A DNA stretch of 64,000 bases from Xestospongia bergquistia (lineage: Eukaryota; Porifera; Demospongiae; Haplosclerida; Petrosiidae): NCBI GenBank assembly GCA_963965975.1, contig OZ014412.1, positions 6,016,501 to 6,080,500 of the forward strand. Reading direction: 5' to 3'. A program made the translations under genes and the position numbers. Numbering within the stretch: the first letter of the stretch is position 1; the number at the start of each line of letters is the position of its first letter. Below the pieces are notes generated by a model that did no database searches, was not told the origin of the DNA, and saw nothing but the letters and a program-made list of their open reading frames with translations. Positions 21,875 through 34,210 of this stretch are shown here, piece after piece.

Positions 21875-24670
21875 ATGGATAAGTGTACTACAACATATTT
21901 GATTTCTCTTCTCTTACTTATCATAAGTAAGTTAATATATTATAACACAATATTTGTAGTTTATTTCTTATAGTGAAAATAGAAGCTTCAGTTACAAGTC
22001 TAGATTGTAATCATGGAGTATGTCCACAGACACAAGGAGCAGTCACTTGTACAATAACAGGCAGTATAGCAGAATGGTATTCTTCTCCATCAAAATACAT
22101 TGCTACTGTAAGTTCTGTACAAGTTATTAATGTTGCTAATCCTGAGTTTACTGCTACTCTTGTGAGTATTAACAATCTTGGACTAACAACTAAATTAAGT
22201 TTTAATGCCACTACTGATAAGAATGGAACACAAGTCAGGTGCTTTGATCGTCAAGATAAAATCTCAAGTACTTGTATTATTATGATATCAGGTATGTCAC
22301 TAACAGTATCATATATAACTAACATGTACTATCATTATAAGGTCCTCCAAGTAATGTTCCTACAGGACTGGGTTTTACAGCTCTCACAAACACTTCAGTC
22401 ACTCTTTACTGGTCACCTCCTACTCTTCATCCTAACTGTATAGTTAACTACACTGTTGAGATCAGAACAACCAGTGACAATATATTGATAAGTAGTCTTA
22501 GTACTGGTAGTAATATCACCAGTATTAATGTATCTACTGGTCTCTCTCAATCAGTAGAATATCAGTCCATGGTAGTAGCATCTGATATTATTAATAGATT
22601 AGGACCCTATAGTCAATATACCATGTTCATTTTGGATAGTAAGAACTATATTATTTTAACTTCGTAAGTATTAAAAATTTTTAGTTTTACAGGCTGTGCC
22701 ACTAATCACTTATGATATTACAAAGAATACAGAGAACTACACTATTGTTGTGATTTGGGAGGTAGACATTACTGTTTACAATAATTATGTCTAAATTTTT
22801 ATTTAGTCTCCTCCTCTCTCCTCTTGTCCTCCTCTCTTGTACTATAAAGTCTATCACAACATATCAAGTTCACTAACTGTTAATATAACTACTATCACTA
22901 ATATTACATTGACTGGAGTACTAGCTGGATATACCTACATTATAACAGTGGTACCAGTTAATATACTAGGAGATGGATACCCTAATAAGACTATAGGTTA
23001 TTTAAATATTATTATAAAGTGTGTTATGTTTACTTCTCAAATAGTTGTTATTCCTAAAGAACTAGTTATTACTAGTACTAGTGTTGTTACAACATCATCT
23101 CAATATCATAGTAAAATGCTTAATATAAAAGTATTATTTTAGCTTAAACAATCAATTTTTTAACATCAACATTGTTAGGTGTACTTAGTACATTGTCTAC
23201 AACTGTAATCATGACAAGTGATACATCAAATATTAGTAACCGTACAATAATGTACAAAATGTTACTGTCATACTTAACTTGTGATTGAGTATAGAAACTA
23301 CAAGTACTTCAATGTCTTCATCGCAAGTTATAGCTCAGACAATTACTGCATTAGCTACCAATATCTATATATTTCTGTTAATTATTAATTGTAAATATAA
23401 TGAGTATATAATTTATAGTATTTTATATATCAGATTCTATCTATAGCTTTTAAAGTTCATTCCTATAAATAATCTAACAAGTATCAATTTATTTATTTGA
23501 CAGTCACTACTACAACATCATCATCATCATCTGCTGGAATATATTATGTTATTGGTGCTGTTGGAGGTATTATTGTTCTAACACTAATTGCTGTAGTACT
23601 AGTTCTAACTGGTTGTATAATGATTAGAAGAAAAAATAAAAGTCAGACCTTCATGTAATTTCTTGATCCTTTAATACACTTAATATAGATAACAAATCAA
23701 GTGGTAGTCCATTAACTGTTTCTCTGAGGTAAGCTAATACAGTCATATATGTTAACAGTTCAATGATCATACTTTAGAAGTATCAAAGACAATAACATAG
23801 AAGAGGTATAATATTGTTACTTACATGTATAAATACTAGAACAGGAATCAAGTTTTAAATCCTATACAATACATACAAAATACATTAAATAAAATATAAC
23901 ATTTATTTGATATTAAAATGAACGTTAAATTCATTATTAGTTGTGACACATTCAAGTCATTCTAATGTCAGAAGTAATCATCATTTCTTTAAATTAGATT
24001 TTAATAGTCACATCCAATTTTTATTAATTCTGTTATAGATATCTTCAAATCTCGTCTATGCAGAAGTTAACAAGAAACCAAACACCTCCCCTACCACTGA
24101 TAATGATCAACCACCACCTATACCTCTGTTCCATGGTAGAGATGAACCTCCTCTACCAACATATAATAAATCTGTGACAACACAGTACCCCAAAGTCATG
24201 AAAAAGCATGCAACACCTAATGTACAACCTCATACTAGTACAGCAGCTGGAGGTGATTATTCAGTATTAAAGAGAGATGATATATCTCATGTACCACTAC
24301 ATAATGTGATAGCTGAAGGAGACTACTCTGTCATAAAGAGAGATGATGCATCTCATGGACCACCTTATAGTACATCAGCTGGAGGTGACTATTCTGTCTT
24401 CAATAGAGAAGAGAGAGAGGTTAGTTAAACATAAGTGGACAATCATAGTCTAATTTACAATATTATTATTATAGAGTAGAGAAAATAATTCTCAGTCACA
24501 ACTGACAAATTTGTATTCAACTCTAAATAATGAAGTATGAGATAATACAATCTACTATAATTATCATGATAACTTATATTATATATTAGCAAAACAAACC
24601 AACTAAAACTATGCCAAAAGAAGCTGGAAGTATAGTGTATGATGAATTAGGCAATGCTCCTAAGAACTGA
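21875..24670 (+). CDS. C1: Ig-FN3-FN3 receptor with long multi-ITIM class C tail
   Basis: Thirteen exons: 21875-21926, 21974-22291, 22342-22638, 22685-22761, 22807-22996, 23045-23110, 23179-23235, 23504-23641, 23689-23728, 23778-23805, 24039-24419, 24475-24534, 24590-24670. The sum is 595 codons (594 aa). Signal peptide 1-17; Ig about 18-123 (extra Cys pair near the N terminus plus TC, EW, RC...TC); FN3-1 to 222; FN3-2 to 311; stalk to about 362; TM about 363-390 (GIIVLTLIAVVLVLTGC); tail about 394-594. Tail motifs in order: LVYAEV (Tyr428, ITIM form), TQYPKV, DYSVL, DYSVI, DYSVF, LYSTL, IVYDEL (ITIM form). A PPPIPLF stretch could bind SH3 domains. Tail introns shift to phase 2 and phase 0, unlike the ectodomain. 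ITIM function is inferred from motif form only. Confidence 0.85.
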
Positions 24671-26255
24671 TAGGTTCTCTACAAATGGAGGACAATCAAC
24701 AACAGTAATATCCTCCAATAAATCACCTGTAAAATGATAAACAATGTGTGTTTTAATTCTTTATTGACTTGTATAATGTTGTAATGTGTCACTTTTTAGT
24801 TCATTTTTTATTGTGTCATGTTTTATTATAGGTCATTGAGTTATTTAGTGTTCTTTATAAGACTAGTTATTAATTTATTAATATGAGCTCCATATGATCA
24901 TCTTTTATCATTATAGCAGCTGTCAATATTATCACTCATTAGGAAGTATGTTACAATAATATAACTACATCTACATGTACCAATATATGTAATTATAGAC
25001 CACATCACAATATACATGTACATGTACATGTATATAACCACATAGAATACAGATTAATACAATGAGTATATTTAATGTCCACTAATTTCATAATACTGAA
25101 GACAATATCAAAATGAGTTATCAACTTATATTCTTATTAGTCACATAATGATGTATATCAAATTTAGATGATATCTTGGCAGCAGTTCACACTGAATAGA
25201 GTATGATACTGTTATAGTAAATATTACTATATATACCAGTATATAATACATTATGTTGCTATGCTGCCAGTAATATCACTGATAATAAACTTGATTGCCA
25301 CATGCTCTACTAAGCACATGTTACATGTAGAGACAACTAGTCTACATTTCCTATAACATGTGTATGGTTTGTATAGTGGTAGTACTACCATAGTGATTAT
25401 AATATAATTAATAATATATAACTCTTATATTAGTGACCTGTTTACAGATCTTTATTGATTTAACTACGTTATTAACAAGTCATGTTGACAGCTGTTCATA
25501 CTAAACAGAGTATGATATACTGTTGTAGTAAGTATTACTATATACCAGTATATAATACATTATAATACAGTATAATACTACTATAATGATAATATATGAT
25601 ACATTATATTAGTACACTATTGCCAATAGTCCATATTATTAACAGATTGTCATTGTCACTGATAATAAATAAAGTACACTTAATACAGTATTACATTCCA
25701 TTACATACACCCTCATATTTCCTTTATTTATGTAATCCAAATTTACTACACATATAGAATAGTATCAGAGGAGATAGAATTAAAGTGTACCATAAAAGTA
25801 ACATTATTACAGTAATATTCTTACTATGACTACTATCATTACATTGACAGAATAGTATATATTATGAACTGTTATTAATTGGACAGTATTAGATAAGTCA
25901 TCATACTAACAGACCTTAAAGTATTAATAATGTAATATTTAGATAGAAAACTGCTAATATTACAATCAAATTATTTATAGTTTGTTCTATATCAGTATTT
26001 TAGAGTCAGTTGTTATATTGTTTAACACATGTAGGATACAACAGAGATAATACAGCATACATTGATTATATAGTATATAATAGTTTTAGTTGAAGTAATG
26101 TTTGTACAAAATATATCATTTACTTTGAGTTGTTAGTTTAAGTATATAACAACATTGACATGTTTATTTATCATTAGTAACTATGTATAACTATAGTTAT
26201 TGTAACCTAATGCTATATATGACTAACATTAGTAAAATTTATATAAGGGAAGACT
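24671..26255. other. Class C 3' spacer, first part
   Basis: Duplicated spacer; the same order of blocks recurs after C3 (39018 on) and C4 (61915 on). Just after the C1 stop, 24671-24720 resembles the penultimate/last coding exons of C4, now 3' UTR. A CATGTACATGTACATGTAT palindromic stretch (about 25014-25034) is typical. No gene seen. Confidence 0.6.
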
Positions 26256-26372
26256 AATTGCTGTTATATCATCTATCTTATTATGAGGAAGAGGAGCTAC
26301 AATAAAGACACTCCACTCACTACTACTATCACTTCTACCTAATTAGGTCTGATATATAAGTTACCAGAGAAA
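26256..26372 (+). pseudogene. Class B tail relic in the C1 3' spacer
   Basis: Decayed copy of the class B TM/tail exon (CTGTTAT...CTTATTATGAGG, then the Ser-Tyr-Asn-Lys-Asp-Thr region and the LGLIY remnant), cut short by deletions. The same relic in the same place follows C3 and C4. Confidence 0.65.
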
Positions 26373-26889
26373 GAAATATGGATTTCAAAATACATCATTA
26401 ACAATTTAAATTTGATATTTTTGTTAAATTACTATATTGATCTATTGATCTGGAAATAATATTATAATTGTAAAATGTCATCTTACAATTGTTTTTAAAG
26501 TGCCTTTATTATCATTACTAGATATAGGTATAGACTGGTTTCATTGACCTTATAATAAACAGCTTCTTCCTCTACTAATAAGTTAAGAAATATGTGGTTC
26601 TATAAGTCATTACTTCAATGACTATTATATAATAGCAATATTTGGTTATATAACAATTCAGTGTAATTATGAACTATAATAGACACTATATACAACGTTA
26701 TTCAACTACTACCACTAGATATTAGTTAAGACTTCATAATGTATATATATTCCTAACAGTGGATATTGGAAGATGTCCTCAAAGGTGACTGAACTTATAA
26801 CAAACCAAATTAAAAAAAAATTTTAAGCAAGTACTTCTTAACATGATTATGACTTTAAATTATGCAATATCATACTGACATGCAACTTT
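26373..26889. other. Class C 3' spacer, middle part
   Basis: AT-rich duplicated spacer, matching 41033-41520. No gene seen. Confidence 0.5.
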
Positions 26890-27671
26890 TATCTAGTTCT
26901 TCTCAAATTACTGGACAATGCGTAGGACATGATTTGGCTTCATCAGGAAAGAGGATAGTTTTGTAAGAATAGTATAACAATTAGATACAACACATTCATT
27001 TACCTGAACAATTTGATTGTTGAGGTGAGTCTGATGAGGATGGAATAATAGACAATTTTTATTTCAATAATTTTCATTATTAAAATATTTACATTGAACA
27101 AACAGCTCCTCTATTAATTATATAATACTCAAGAGAACTCTTAAGTTGGTAGACATTATACTAAGTAAATTATATGATTTATGAATATTACAGCTTAATT
27201 ATGTGTATGTATTATATGTAAAATTAATGTATTGTAGTGAGTAGAAGTTGTTTCCATTAGCTAAACAACCACCATACTGAAATTACTTTATCTTAAGAAA
27301 TGACCAGTATATTCAAGGTCCCTTATAAGGTGGTAGAGTACAAGGCAGGCTCAATAGAAATGAAATGAGAACAATCACATCATTGAAGGTAAACTGGTGA
27401 ACAAATAATTGGTTTCTTCTGTTGTAGAGTTTTGATGACATGGTTTAGATATCTCTACATCAAATGGACAAACACGTGAAATAATTTAGACAATGTTTTA
27501 TGATTGATGTATGGCAATGATCAGTAATGTCATCTTGATTGATAAAGAATATAATCTTATATTGATCACATCTATCAACTCTACATTGAGCTTCAGGATA
27601 TTGAGGACAAATTTGATGATCACAATGATTAATAAAACAGATAATGTAAGGTTTGTTAGCAGAACATGTTA
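26890..27671 (-). pseudogene. Minus-strand cysteine-rich gene remnant, copy 1
   Basis: On the minus strand an exon starting at 27671 after TTTGTAG encodes a Cys-rich module with the spacing C-x-N-H-C-D-H-x-x-C-P-Q-Y-P-E-A-Q-C-x-x-D-x-C. From memory this resembles a CxxNPC...CPxxPxAxC...CGGC module of secreted invertebrate proteins. Further along the minus strand a short exon near 26895-26955 encodes DEAKSCPTHCPVI then stop. A second copy (41540-42268) confirms the block is conserved in the duplicated spacer. Exon joins are uncertain, and copy 1 lacks some expected Cys. Confidence 0.4.
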
Positions 27672-27933
27672 CTACAAAAATAAAAATGTTACCATCATTG
27701 TTATAATTACGCAAACGTATCATTTGTTGTTCATTATAAATATCTTTGACTATATTTCTTATTTTTGGTAATACTATAACTAAAACTAAAATTGTAAATA
27801 TACTAATATACTAATGGGTCTACAGTATTAGTATTAAAGTAATTCTAAAATTAGAAGAATTCTATAAATAAAATTGATGCTAAAATTTGGACATTTTCAA
27901 AACTATTGTTTATAGTTAATGTTTATTTTATTA

Positions 27934-27968
<35 letters not shown>

Positions 27969-28059
27969 TGTATGTTAACTTTGTTATGCATAATTACTAA
28001 ACTCAGTCAAGTTATGTGATGACAGTATGCTTAATGTTTTGTTATAAACATACAGTATG
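27672..28059. other. Spacer with (TAA)n microsatellite
   Basis: AT-rich; an ATA trinucleotide run lies at about 27935-27966. No gene seen. Confidence 0.6.
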
Positions 28060-28216
28060 TTTAATGTTTAGGAAGTATCTATTGGTGCATCAGAAAGTGA
28101 TACATTGCTAAGTATAGTTAATGTTTAGGAAGCACCTATAGGTCTGGCAGGAAAATATATATTGCTGTGTAACAAAAAATCTTTTTCTACAAAATTATGT
28201 ATACTTCATTGATTAG

Positions 28217-28293
28217 TACTATGGGTTGTACCACTAATTCCATATAATGTTATAAAGAATACAGAGAAGTACACTATTGTTGTAATTTGTGAG
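28217..28293 (+). pseudogene. Relic FN3-2 first exon in the psiC2 5' flank
   Basis: 77 bp between GATTAG and GT, aligned with the functional class C exon 4. The Trp codon is changed to TGT. Same position relative to the promoter as at C1. Confidence 0.7.
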
Positions 28294-28369
28294 GTTTATA
28301 TTATTTATTTAGTAAAATAATAATTAGTATACATGTTACTAAATAGACATTACACTAATAATATATAAA

Positions 28370-28379
28370 CTCAACCCAC
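28370..28379 (+). promoter_or_regulatory. CTCAACCCAC motif upstream of psiC2
   Basis: Exact motif after TATATAAA, 88 bp before the ATG. Confidence 0.5.
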
Positions 28380-28466
28380 AAAGACACAACCTCCATAAAT
28401 AAGTTCCATTTATTATATTACAATATAATAAGTAAATAGCCCATTTAGTCTACCAATGCAATCAAA

Positions 28467-31221
28467 ATGGATAAGTGTGCTACAATATATTTGGTTTCTC
28501 TTCTCTTACTTATCATAAGTGAGTTAATATATTATAACACAATATTTGTAGTTTATTTCTTATAGTGAAAATAGAAGCTTCAGTTACAAGTCTAGACTGT
28601 AATCATGAAGTGTGTCCACAGACACAAGGAGCAGTCACTTGTACAATAACAGGAGGTGAAGCAGCTTGGTATTCTCCTCCATCAGATAGTAGTCTCGTTG
28701 CTACAGTAAATTCTAAAAACATTTATAATGTTCCTAATACTGGGTTTACTGCGCTCTTGTGAGTATTAATAATCCTGGACTAGCAACTAATTTAAGTTTT
28801 AATGCCACTACTAATAAGAATAGAACACAAGTCAGGTGCTTTGATCGTCAAAATAAAACCTCAATGACTTGTACTATTATGATATCAGGTATGTCACTAA
28901 CAGTATCATATATAACTAACATGTACTATCATTATAAGGTCCTCCAAGTGATGTTCCTACAGGACTGGGTTTTATAGCTCTCACAAACACTTCAGTCACT
29001 CTCTACTGGTCACCTCCTACTCTTAATCCTAACTGTATAGTTAACTACACTGTTGAGATCAGAACAACCAGTGATAATATATTGATCAGTAGTCTTAGTA
29101 CTGATAGTAATATCACCAGTATTAATGTATCTACTGGTCTCAATCAGTCAGTAGAGTATCAATACAGAGTAGCAGGGTCTGATGCTGTTAATAGATTAGG
29201 ACCCTATAGTCAATATACTAAGTTTACTCTGGATGGTAAGAATCAAATAGTTTTAATATCTTAAGTAATGTGCTTTACTAGTTCTACAAGCTGTACCAAT
29301 AATCACTTATATTATCACTAACAACACAGACGATTATACTATTTTTATTTTTTTGGAGGTATGATATTATCAACAATCACTTGATTATATTCTAGTTTTT
29401 CATTTAGTCTCCTCAACTCCTCTCTCACCCTCCCCTCTTATACTACAAAATATATGACAACAGTTCACTAACTGTTAATATAACTACTGTTACTAACATT
29501 ACATTGACTGGAGTACTAGCTGGATATACCTACATTATAACAGTGGTACCAGTTAATATACTAGGAGATGGATACCCTAATAAGACTATAGGTTATTTAA
29601 ATATTATTATAAATTGTGTTATGTTTACTTCTTGTATAGTTATCATTCCTGATAAAGATCCAGTTATTACTAGTACTAGAATTGTAACAATATCATCATC
29701 TCAATATCATAGTAAGAGTGTTTAATATAAAAATATTATTTTAGTTTAAAACAATCAACTATTTATCATCAACAACATCATTAGGTACACTTAGTACATT
29801 GTCTACTTAACTTGTAATGAAGCATATGTCTACATTAAAATTAAAGCTCAGACAATTACTGTATCTTCAAATTTTGCTAATAGGTTCTGTGTATTTTGAA
29901 AAAGTATTTATAACTATTAATTGTGAATATAATGAGTATATAATTTATATTATTTCAAATATCAGGTTCTACCTATATCTTTTTAAGTTCATTTCCTATA
30001 AATAATTTGATATTTTACTCATTCTAAAAAAAATAACTATTTCTACTTTAACAGTCACTACTACAACATCATCATCATCTGTTGGAATATATTATGTTAT
30101 TGGTGTTGTTGGAGGTATTATTGTTTTCATACTAATTGCTGTAGTACTAGTTCTAACTGGTTGTATAATAATTAGAAGACAAAATAAAAGTGAGACCCTC
30201 TAGTAATTTCTTGATCCTTTAAAACTCTTAATATAGAGAACAAACCAAGTGGTAGTCCATTAGCTATTTCTCTAAGGTAAGCTAATACAATCATATGTGT
30301 TAACAGTTCAATGATCATACTTTAGAAGTATCAAAGACAATAACATAGAAGAGGTATAATATTGTTACTTACATGTACAAAGATAAGAACAGGAATCAAG
30401 TTTCAAATCCTATACAATCCCTACACAATAAATATAAAATATAACATTTATTTGATATTAAAATGAACATTAAACTCACAACTAGTTGTAACCCAGTCTA
30501 ATGTCAGGAGTTAGTCATCCATCATTCCTTTAAAATAGACTTTAATAGTCACAATTAGATTTATTAATTCCATTATAGATATCTTCAAATCCTGTCTATG
30601 CTCAAGTAAACAAGAAACCACAACCTTTATCTCTACAACATGATAAAGTCGCTCCTCCCACATCACCTTACTTAGTTGATAATGACCAACCACCTCCTAT
30701 ACCTCTGTTCAATGGTGGAAATGAACCTTTTGTACCTGAATATGTGACAACACAGTACTCTGAAGTCAAGAAAAAGCATGTGGCACCTCATGTATTACAT
30801 CATAATAGTACAGCAGCTGGAAGTGATTATTCAGTAATAAAAACAGATTATATACCTCATGTACCAATACATAATGTGACAGCTGGAGGAGACTACTCTG
30901 TCGTAAAGAGAGATGATGTATCTCATACACCACCTTATAGTACATCAGCTGGAGGGGACTATTCTGTCTTGAAGAGAGAAGAGAGAGAAGTTAGTTATAC
31001 ATAAGTATACAATCATTGTCTAATTTGTAATATTGTTATTATAGAGCAGAGAAAATAATTCTCAGTTACAACAAACAAATTTGTATTCAACTCTAAAAAA
31101 TGAAGTAAGAGATAATACAGTCCACTTTATCATAATACCTTATATATCATACTAGATAAACAAACCAAAAGGAGATGGCATTATAGTATATGATGAAGTA
31201 AACAATATTCCTAAGAACTGA
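28467..31221 (+). pseudogene. psiC2: class C receptor with one-base Ig frameshift
   Basis: Exons: 28467-28518, 28566-28888, 28939-29235, 29282-29358, 29408-29591, 29640-29711, (29785 on, broken), 30055-30189, 30237-30276, 30326-30353, 30579-30989, 31045-31104, 31156-31221. The Ig exon lacks one base near 28750 (ACTGCGCTC against ACTGCTGCTC), giving TGA at about 28759. The rest of the Ig is open in the next frame. The stalk exon beginning near 29785 is fused by a deletion to intron sequence and meets TAA, but skipping it would keep frame. The FN3-2 Trp is Leu. The tail is complete, with VYAQV, QYSEV, DYSVI, DYSVV, DYSVL, LYSTL and IVYDEV. A single indel could be an assembly error; if so, this gene is functional. 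Confidence 0.7.
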
Positions 31222-31540
31222 TAGGTTCTCTACAAGTGGAGTACAAGTTTTCTTCACACATCACCTGTAAAATGATAAACATTGTGTGTCTTAATTTACT
31301 GCTGACTTGTATAATACTATAATGTGTTACTTTTTAGTTCATTATTTTATTATGTCATGTTTTATTATAATTTATTGAGTTATTTAGTATTCATTATAAG
31401 ACTAGTTATTAATTTATTAATATGAGATCTATATGATCACCTCGTATTATTATAGCAGCTGTCAATATATTATCACTCTTTAACAAGTATGATAAAATAA
31501 CATAACTACATGTACCAATATATGTACTATAGACCATATC
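31222..31540. other. Truncated class C 3' spacer
   Basis: Same start as the other class C 3' spacers (to the CCAATATATGTACTATAGACCA block at about 31511-31532), then an abrupt change to class A stalk sequence. Confidence 0.6.
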
Positions 31541-32026
31541 ACAATAATACCACAGTAGTATCTTCAGTCCTTGCTACACCTACTGTAACAAGTCCTCCTA
31601 CTGATAGACCTAGTAGTGGTAAGTTATATATTACTACTGTTGTTTAGTATCTCTCTTATGTCTAGTATTAAGTGATGGAGTTATTGCTGGTAGTATTATT
31701 AGTATTGTTATATTACTAGTACTAATAATAATTGTTATCTTAACTATTGCAGTAATCTTAATATATAAAGGTTAGTACTATAAAGTATAGTGAGTTGTAC
31801 TATTACCACTGTATGTGTGTGTATGTCCTACTAGTGTCTAGTACTAAACAGATTAGAGATGAGACTAGTCCAGTGATAATTAGTTCTCAGAAAAAATGAA
31901 GTGTATGGTATAACTAAAGGATCAGATCATCAGTCACCAATTGAAGTAACAGAGAATGTAGCATATAGTACAATGGAACAACAACCATCACTTAACTCTC
32001 CTCCAGTTTATGAGACAATTAATTAA
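31541..32026 (+). pseudogene. Class A 3' relic (stalk, TM, tail)
   Basis: Last stalk exon (to 31618), TM exon 31666-31770 (open) and tail exon 31835-32026 of a class A gene, without any ectodomain. In the tail, a small deletion before the A run and a six-A run shift the frame, giving TGA at 31897. NVAYSTM and VYETIN remain downstream in another frame. The stalk exon most resembles A3. Confidence 0.75.
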
Positions 32027-32496
32027 GATTGAGTTTGTATGATTTTCTAAGCGCTAATCCTTAAGAATTAACACTTTCTAAAAAATTAGTACAAGCTAAA
32101 ATTACAGTTGAAAAAGTTTTCAATCCTCAATTCCTATCTATAAATTAGTAAGATAAATGTGTATAATACTAGAAATTAAAGAGTGAAATTCTTTGATTTG
32201 TCAAACTTTTTTTATCAAATGATTCTATAATAAGAAAATGTACTCTAGTTATTAAGTGATCACCAACACAACTTTCATGATATTAGCTAATAAAAACCAA
32301 AACTGAAGCAATATTATTATATGTCTCAGAGATGTTTGTTGAAAATATTAATGCTTGTTGTATTTTACATACATTACCATATGTCATTTTGCATAAATTA
32401 CAATATCAATTATGATTGTTGTGTTACCATATAGGAAGACTGACATTAACACATATAAAACTTAAAACAATACACTTTTATATATATAATCTTTAA
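32027..32496. other. Spacer
   Basis: AT-rich 3' flank of class A type, resembling 49131-49330. No gene seen. Confidence 0.5.
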
Positions 32497-32506
32497 CTCA
32501 ACCCAC
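32497..32506 (+). promoter_or_regulatory. CTCAACCCAC motif upstream of orphan signal exon
   Basis: Exact motif 20 bp before an ATG in the CACTCCTCAAAATGGA context, as at CA. Confidence 0.45.
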
Positions 32507-32525
32507 AAACATACCACTCCTCAAA

Positions 32526-32580
32526 ATGGAGAAGTACATCTTTACTGCATCTATAATTTTTATTGTCATTTTTATTGTAT
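32526..32580 (+). pseudogene. Orphan signal-peptide exon
   Basis: Open 55-nt exon encoding MEKYIFTASIIFIVIFIV, a good signal peptide, and ending at a phase-1 GTGAGT donor. No Ig exon follows; the sequence changes to a spacer that elsewhere follows class B tails (compare 32612-32700 with 52530-52640). It is the remaining head of a deleted receptor of the CA/psiC5 type. Confidence 0.6.
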
Positions 32581-34066
32581 GTGAGTGAGTTGTTGTTATA
32601 ATATATTAATTAAGAATATGTGTTAACTTTTTTATTATACATAATTACTAAACTCAGTCAAATTATGCGATGACATACTGTTATAAAGAATGAAAATACT
32701 AACTTAGAAAAGAATCATAAAAAAGCACACGTACATCATCCATTAGGAAATATAATCCTGATAAATACACCAACATATTAATTAACCAATAACAATAACA
32801 ATTAAAATACAAGCCAAATAAATATGACATCATATATAGACAACATGTTATAGTTTATGTACTATACTCCAATATAAGTTGATACTTAAAACTAGTGCTT
32901 ATTGTATTTTCAATGTTGTAATTATCTTATTTACATAATGTAGTAATTAACCCTCTCCACAACATATTGGTGATGGTTACAGTACTTGCTTTGTTACAGC
33001 TAGTAATTAACTGAGATATTTACTTTTAAAACGTTATTAAGACTATGATTGAAGTTGTTAGTTTTACAGACCCAAATATTATATATATTAAATATAATAA
33101 TATAATATTAAGTGTTATATATATAAATGGTATTCAGTTCTAAAATACTATTGTGATTATGAAAAATTATTGAAAAGAAAAGGTTGATTGTTCTTAGTTT
33201 AGTGATAATGAAACACCCTTCATTTGAAAAATGCAACAAAATAATATAACAATAAAAAAATGGAAAAAAACAAATGGTTAATGTACAATAATATACATTA
33301 TTAGGTTTACAATTTTCACATTAAATTATGCAATTTGCTTTCATCTTTCAATGTATGTACTGCATACACTTGTACATGTATATAGCACTCAACAACATCC
33401 ACATATAGAGTAATTATAACATGTGGTCTGTTCAGTTTACATTAACTATCATAACATATGTACTTTATTTCCTTTATGACAAACAAAATATAATATACAT
33501 TATATAAAACAAGGAAAGTACATTTGTGAAAACAAAGTGGCATCTCTACATTATATATTTAAAAACATGAAATTACATAGTGGGGATGTATAGAGATTTG
33601 TTGCAGCAAATTAATTCCATATAACTTTTTATTTACATATAAGTAACAATTGACTTTTATTTCTTGTTTCCAAGTTTTTTTGATTAATACCAAAATCATA
33701 TTAAGTAGTATCATATCATTAGATATCTTGCTCACAGTATATAGTGACACAATGGAAATGATACCAAACATTAATGGTCAAGATTTAATTGTCAAACTTT
33801 AAAACATTGTTTTACTATATTGACTTATATAGATGACTATATAGTTATTTTGTGTACATAATTAATAACTTATGGCTTTTACGTTGATCATCATCAAGTA
33901 TGACACTATTAACTTTTTGGGTGACATTTACATTAGGTAGTGCCTATAGGTTCAGCAGGAAGTGATACATTGCTTTATATAATTAATGTTTAGGAAGTGT
34001 ATTTACTCTGGACAGTGAGAATGAAATAAGTATATTTTCTAAAAAATTTAGTGTATTTTATATTAG
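32581..34066. other. Spacer with dispersed and tandem repeats
   Basis: Contains a copy of the CATGTGGTCTGTTCAG repeat (33410-33520) and one unit of the GGAAGTGATACATTG tandem repeat (33935-34005). No gene seen. Confidence 0.55.
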
Positions 34067-34136
34067 TACTACAGACTGTACCACTTATAATATTACAAAT
34101 AATACAGAAAACTACACTTTTGTTGTGATTTGAGAG
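34067..34136 (+). pseudogene. Relic FN3-2 first exon
   Basis: Copy of class C exon 4 with a 7-bp deletion and TGA in place of the Trp codon, in the usual place ahead of a class C promoter. Confidence 0.65.
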
Positions 34137-34210
34137 GTGTGTATTATTTATTTAGTAATATAATTAGTCTACATGTTATTAAATAGACATTACACTAATA
34201 ATATTATAAA

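Noticed and set aside
27511-27771. + strand ORF overlapping the cysteine-rich remnant
   Set aside because: The conserved Cys spacing is on the minus strand; the + frame is not conserved in the second copy at 42133.
24671-28216. Class C 3' spacers as LTRs of a retroelement
   Set aside because: Long direct repeats, but no primer site, integrase or reverse transcriptase between them; tandem gene duplication explains them.
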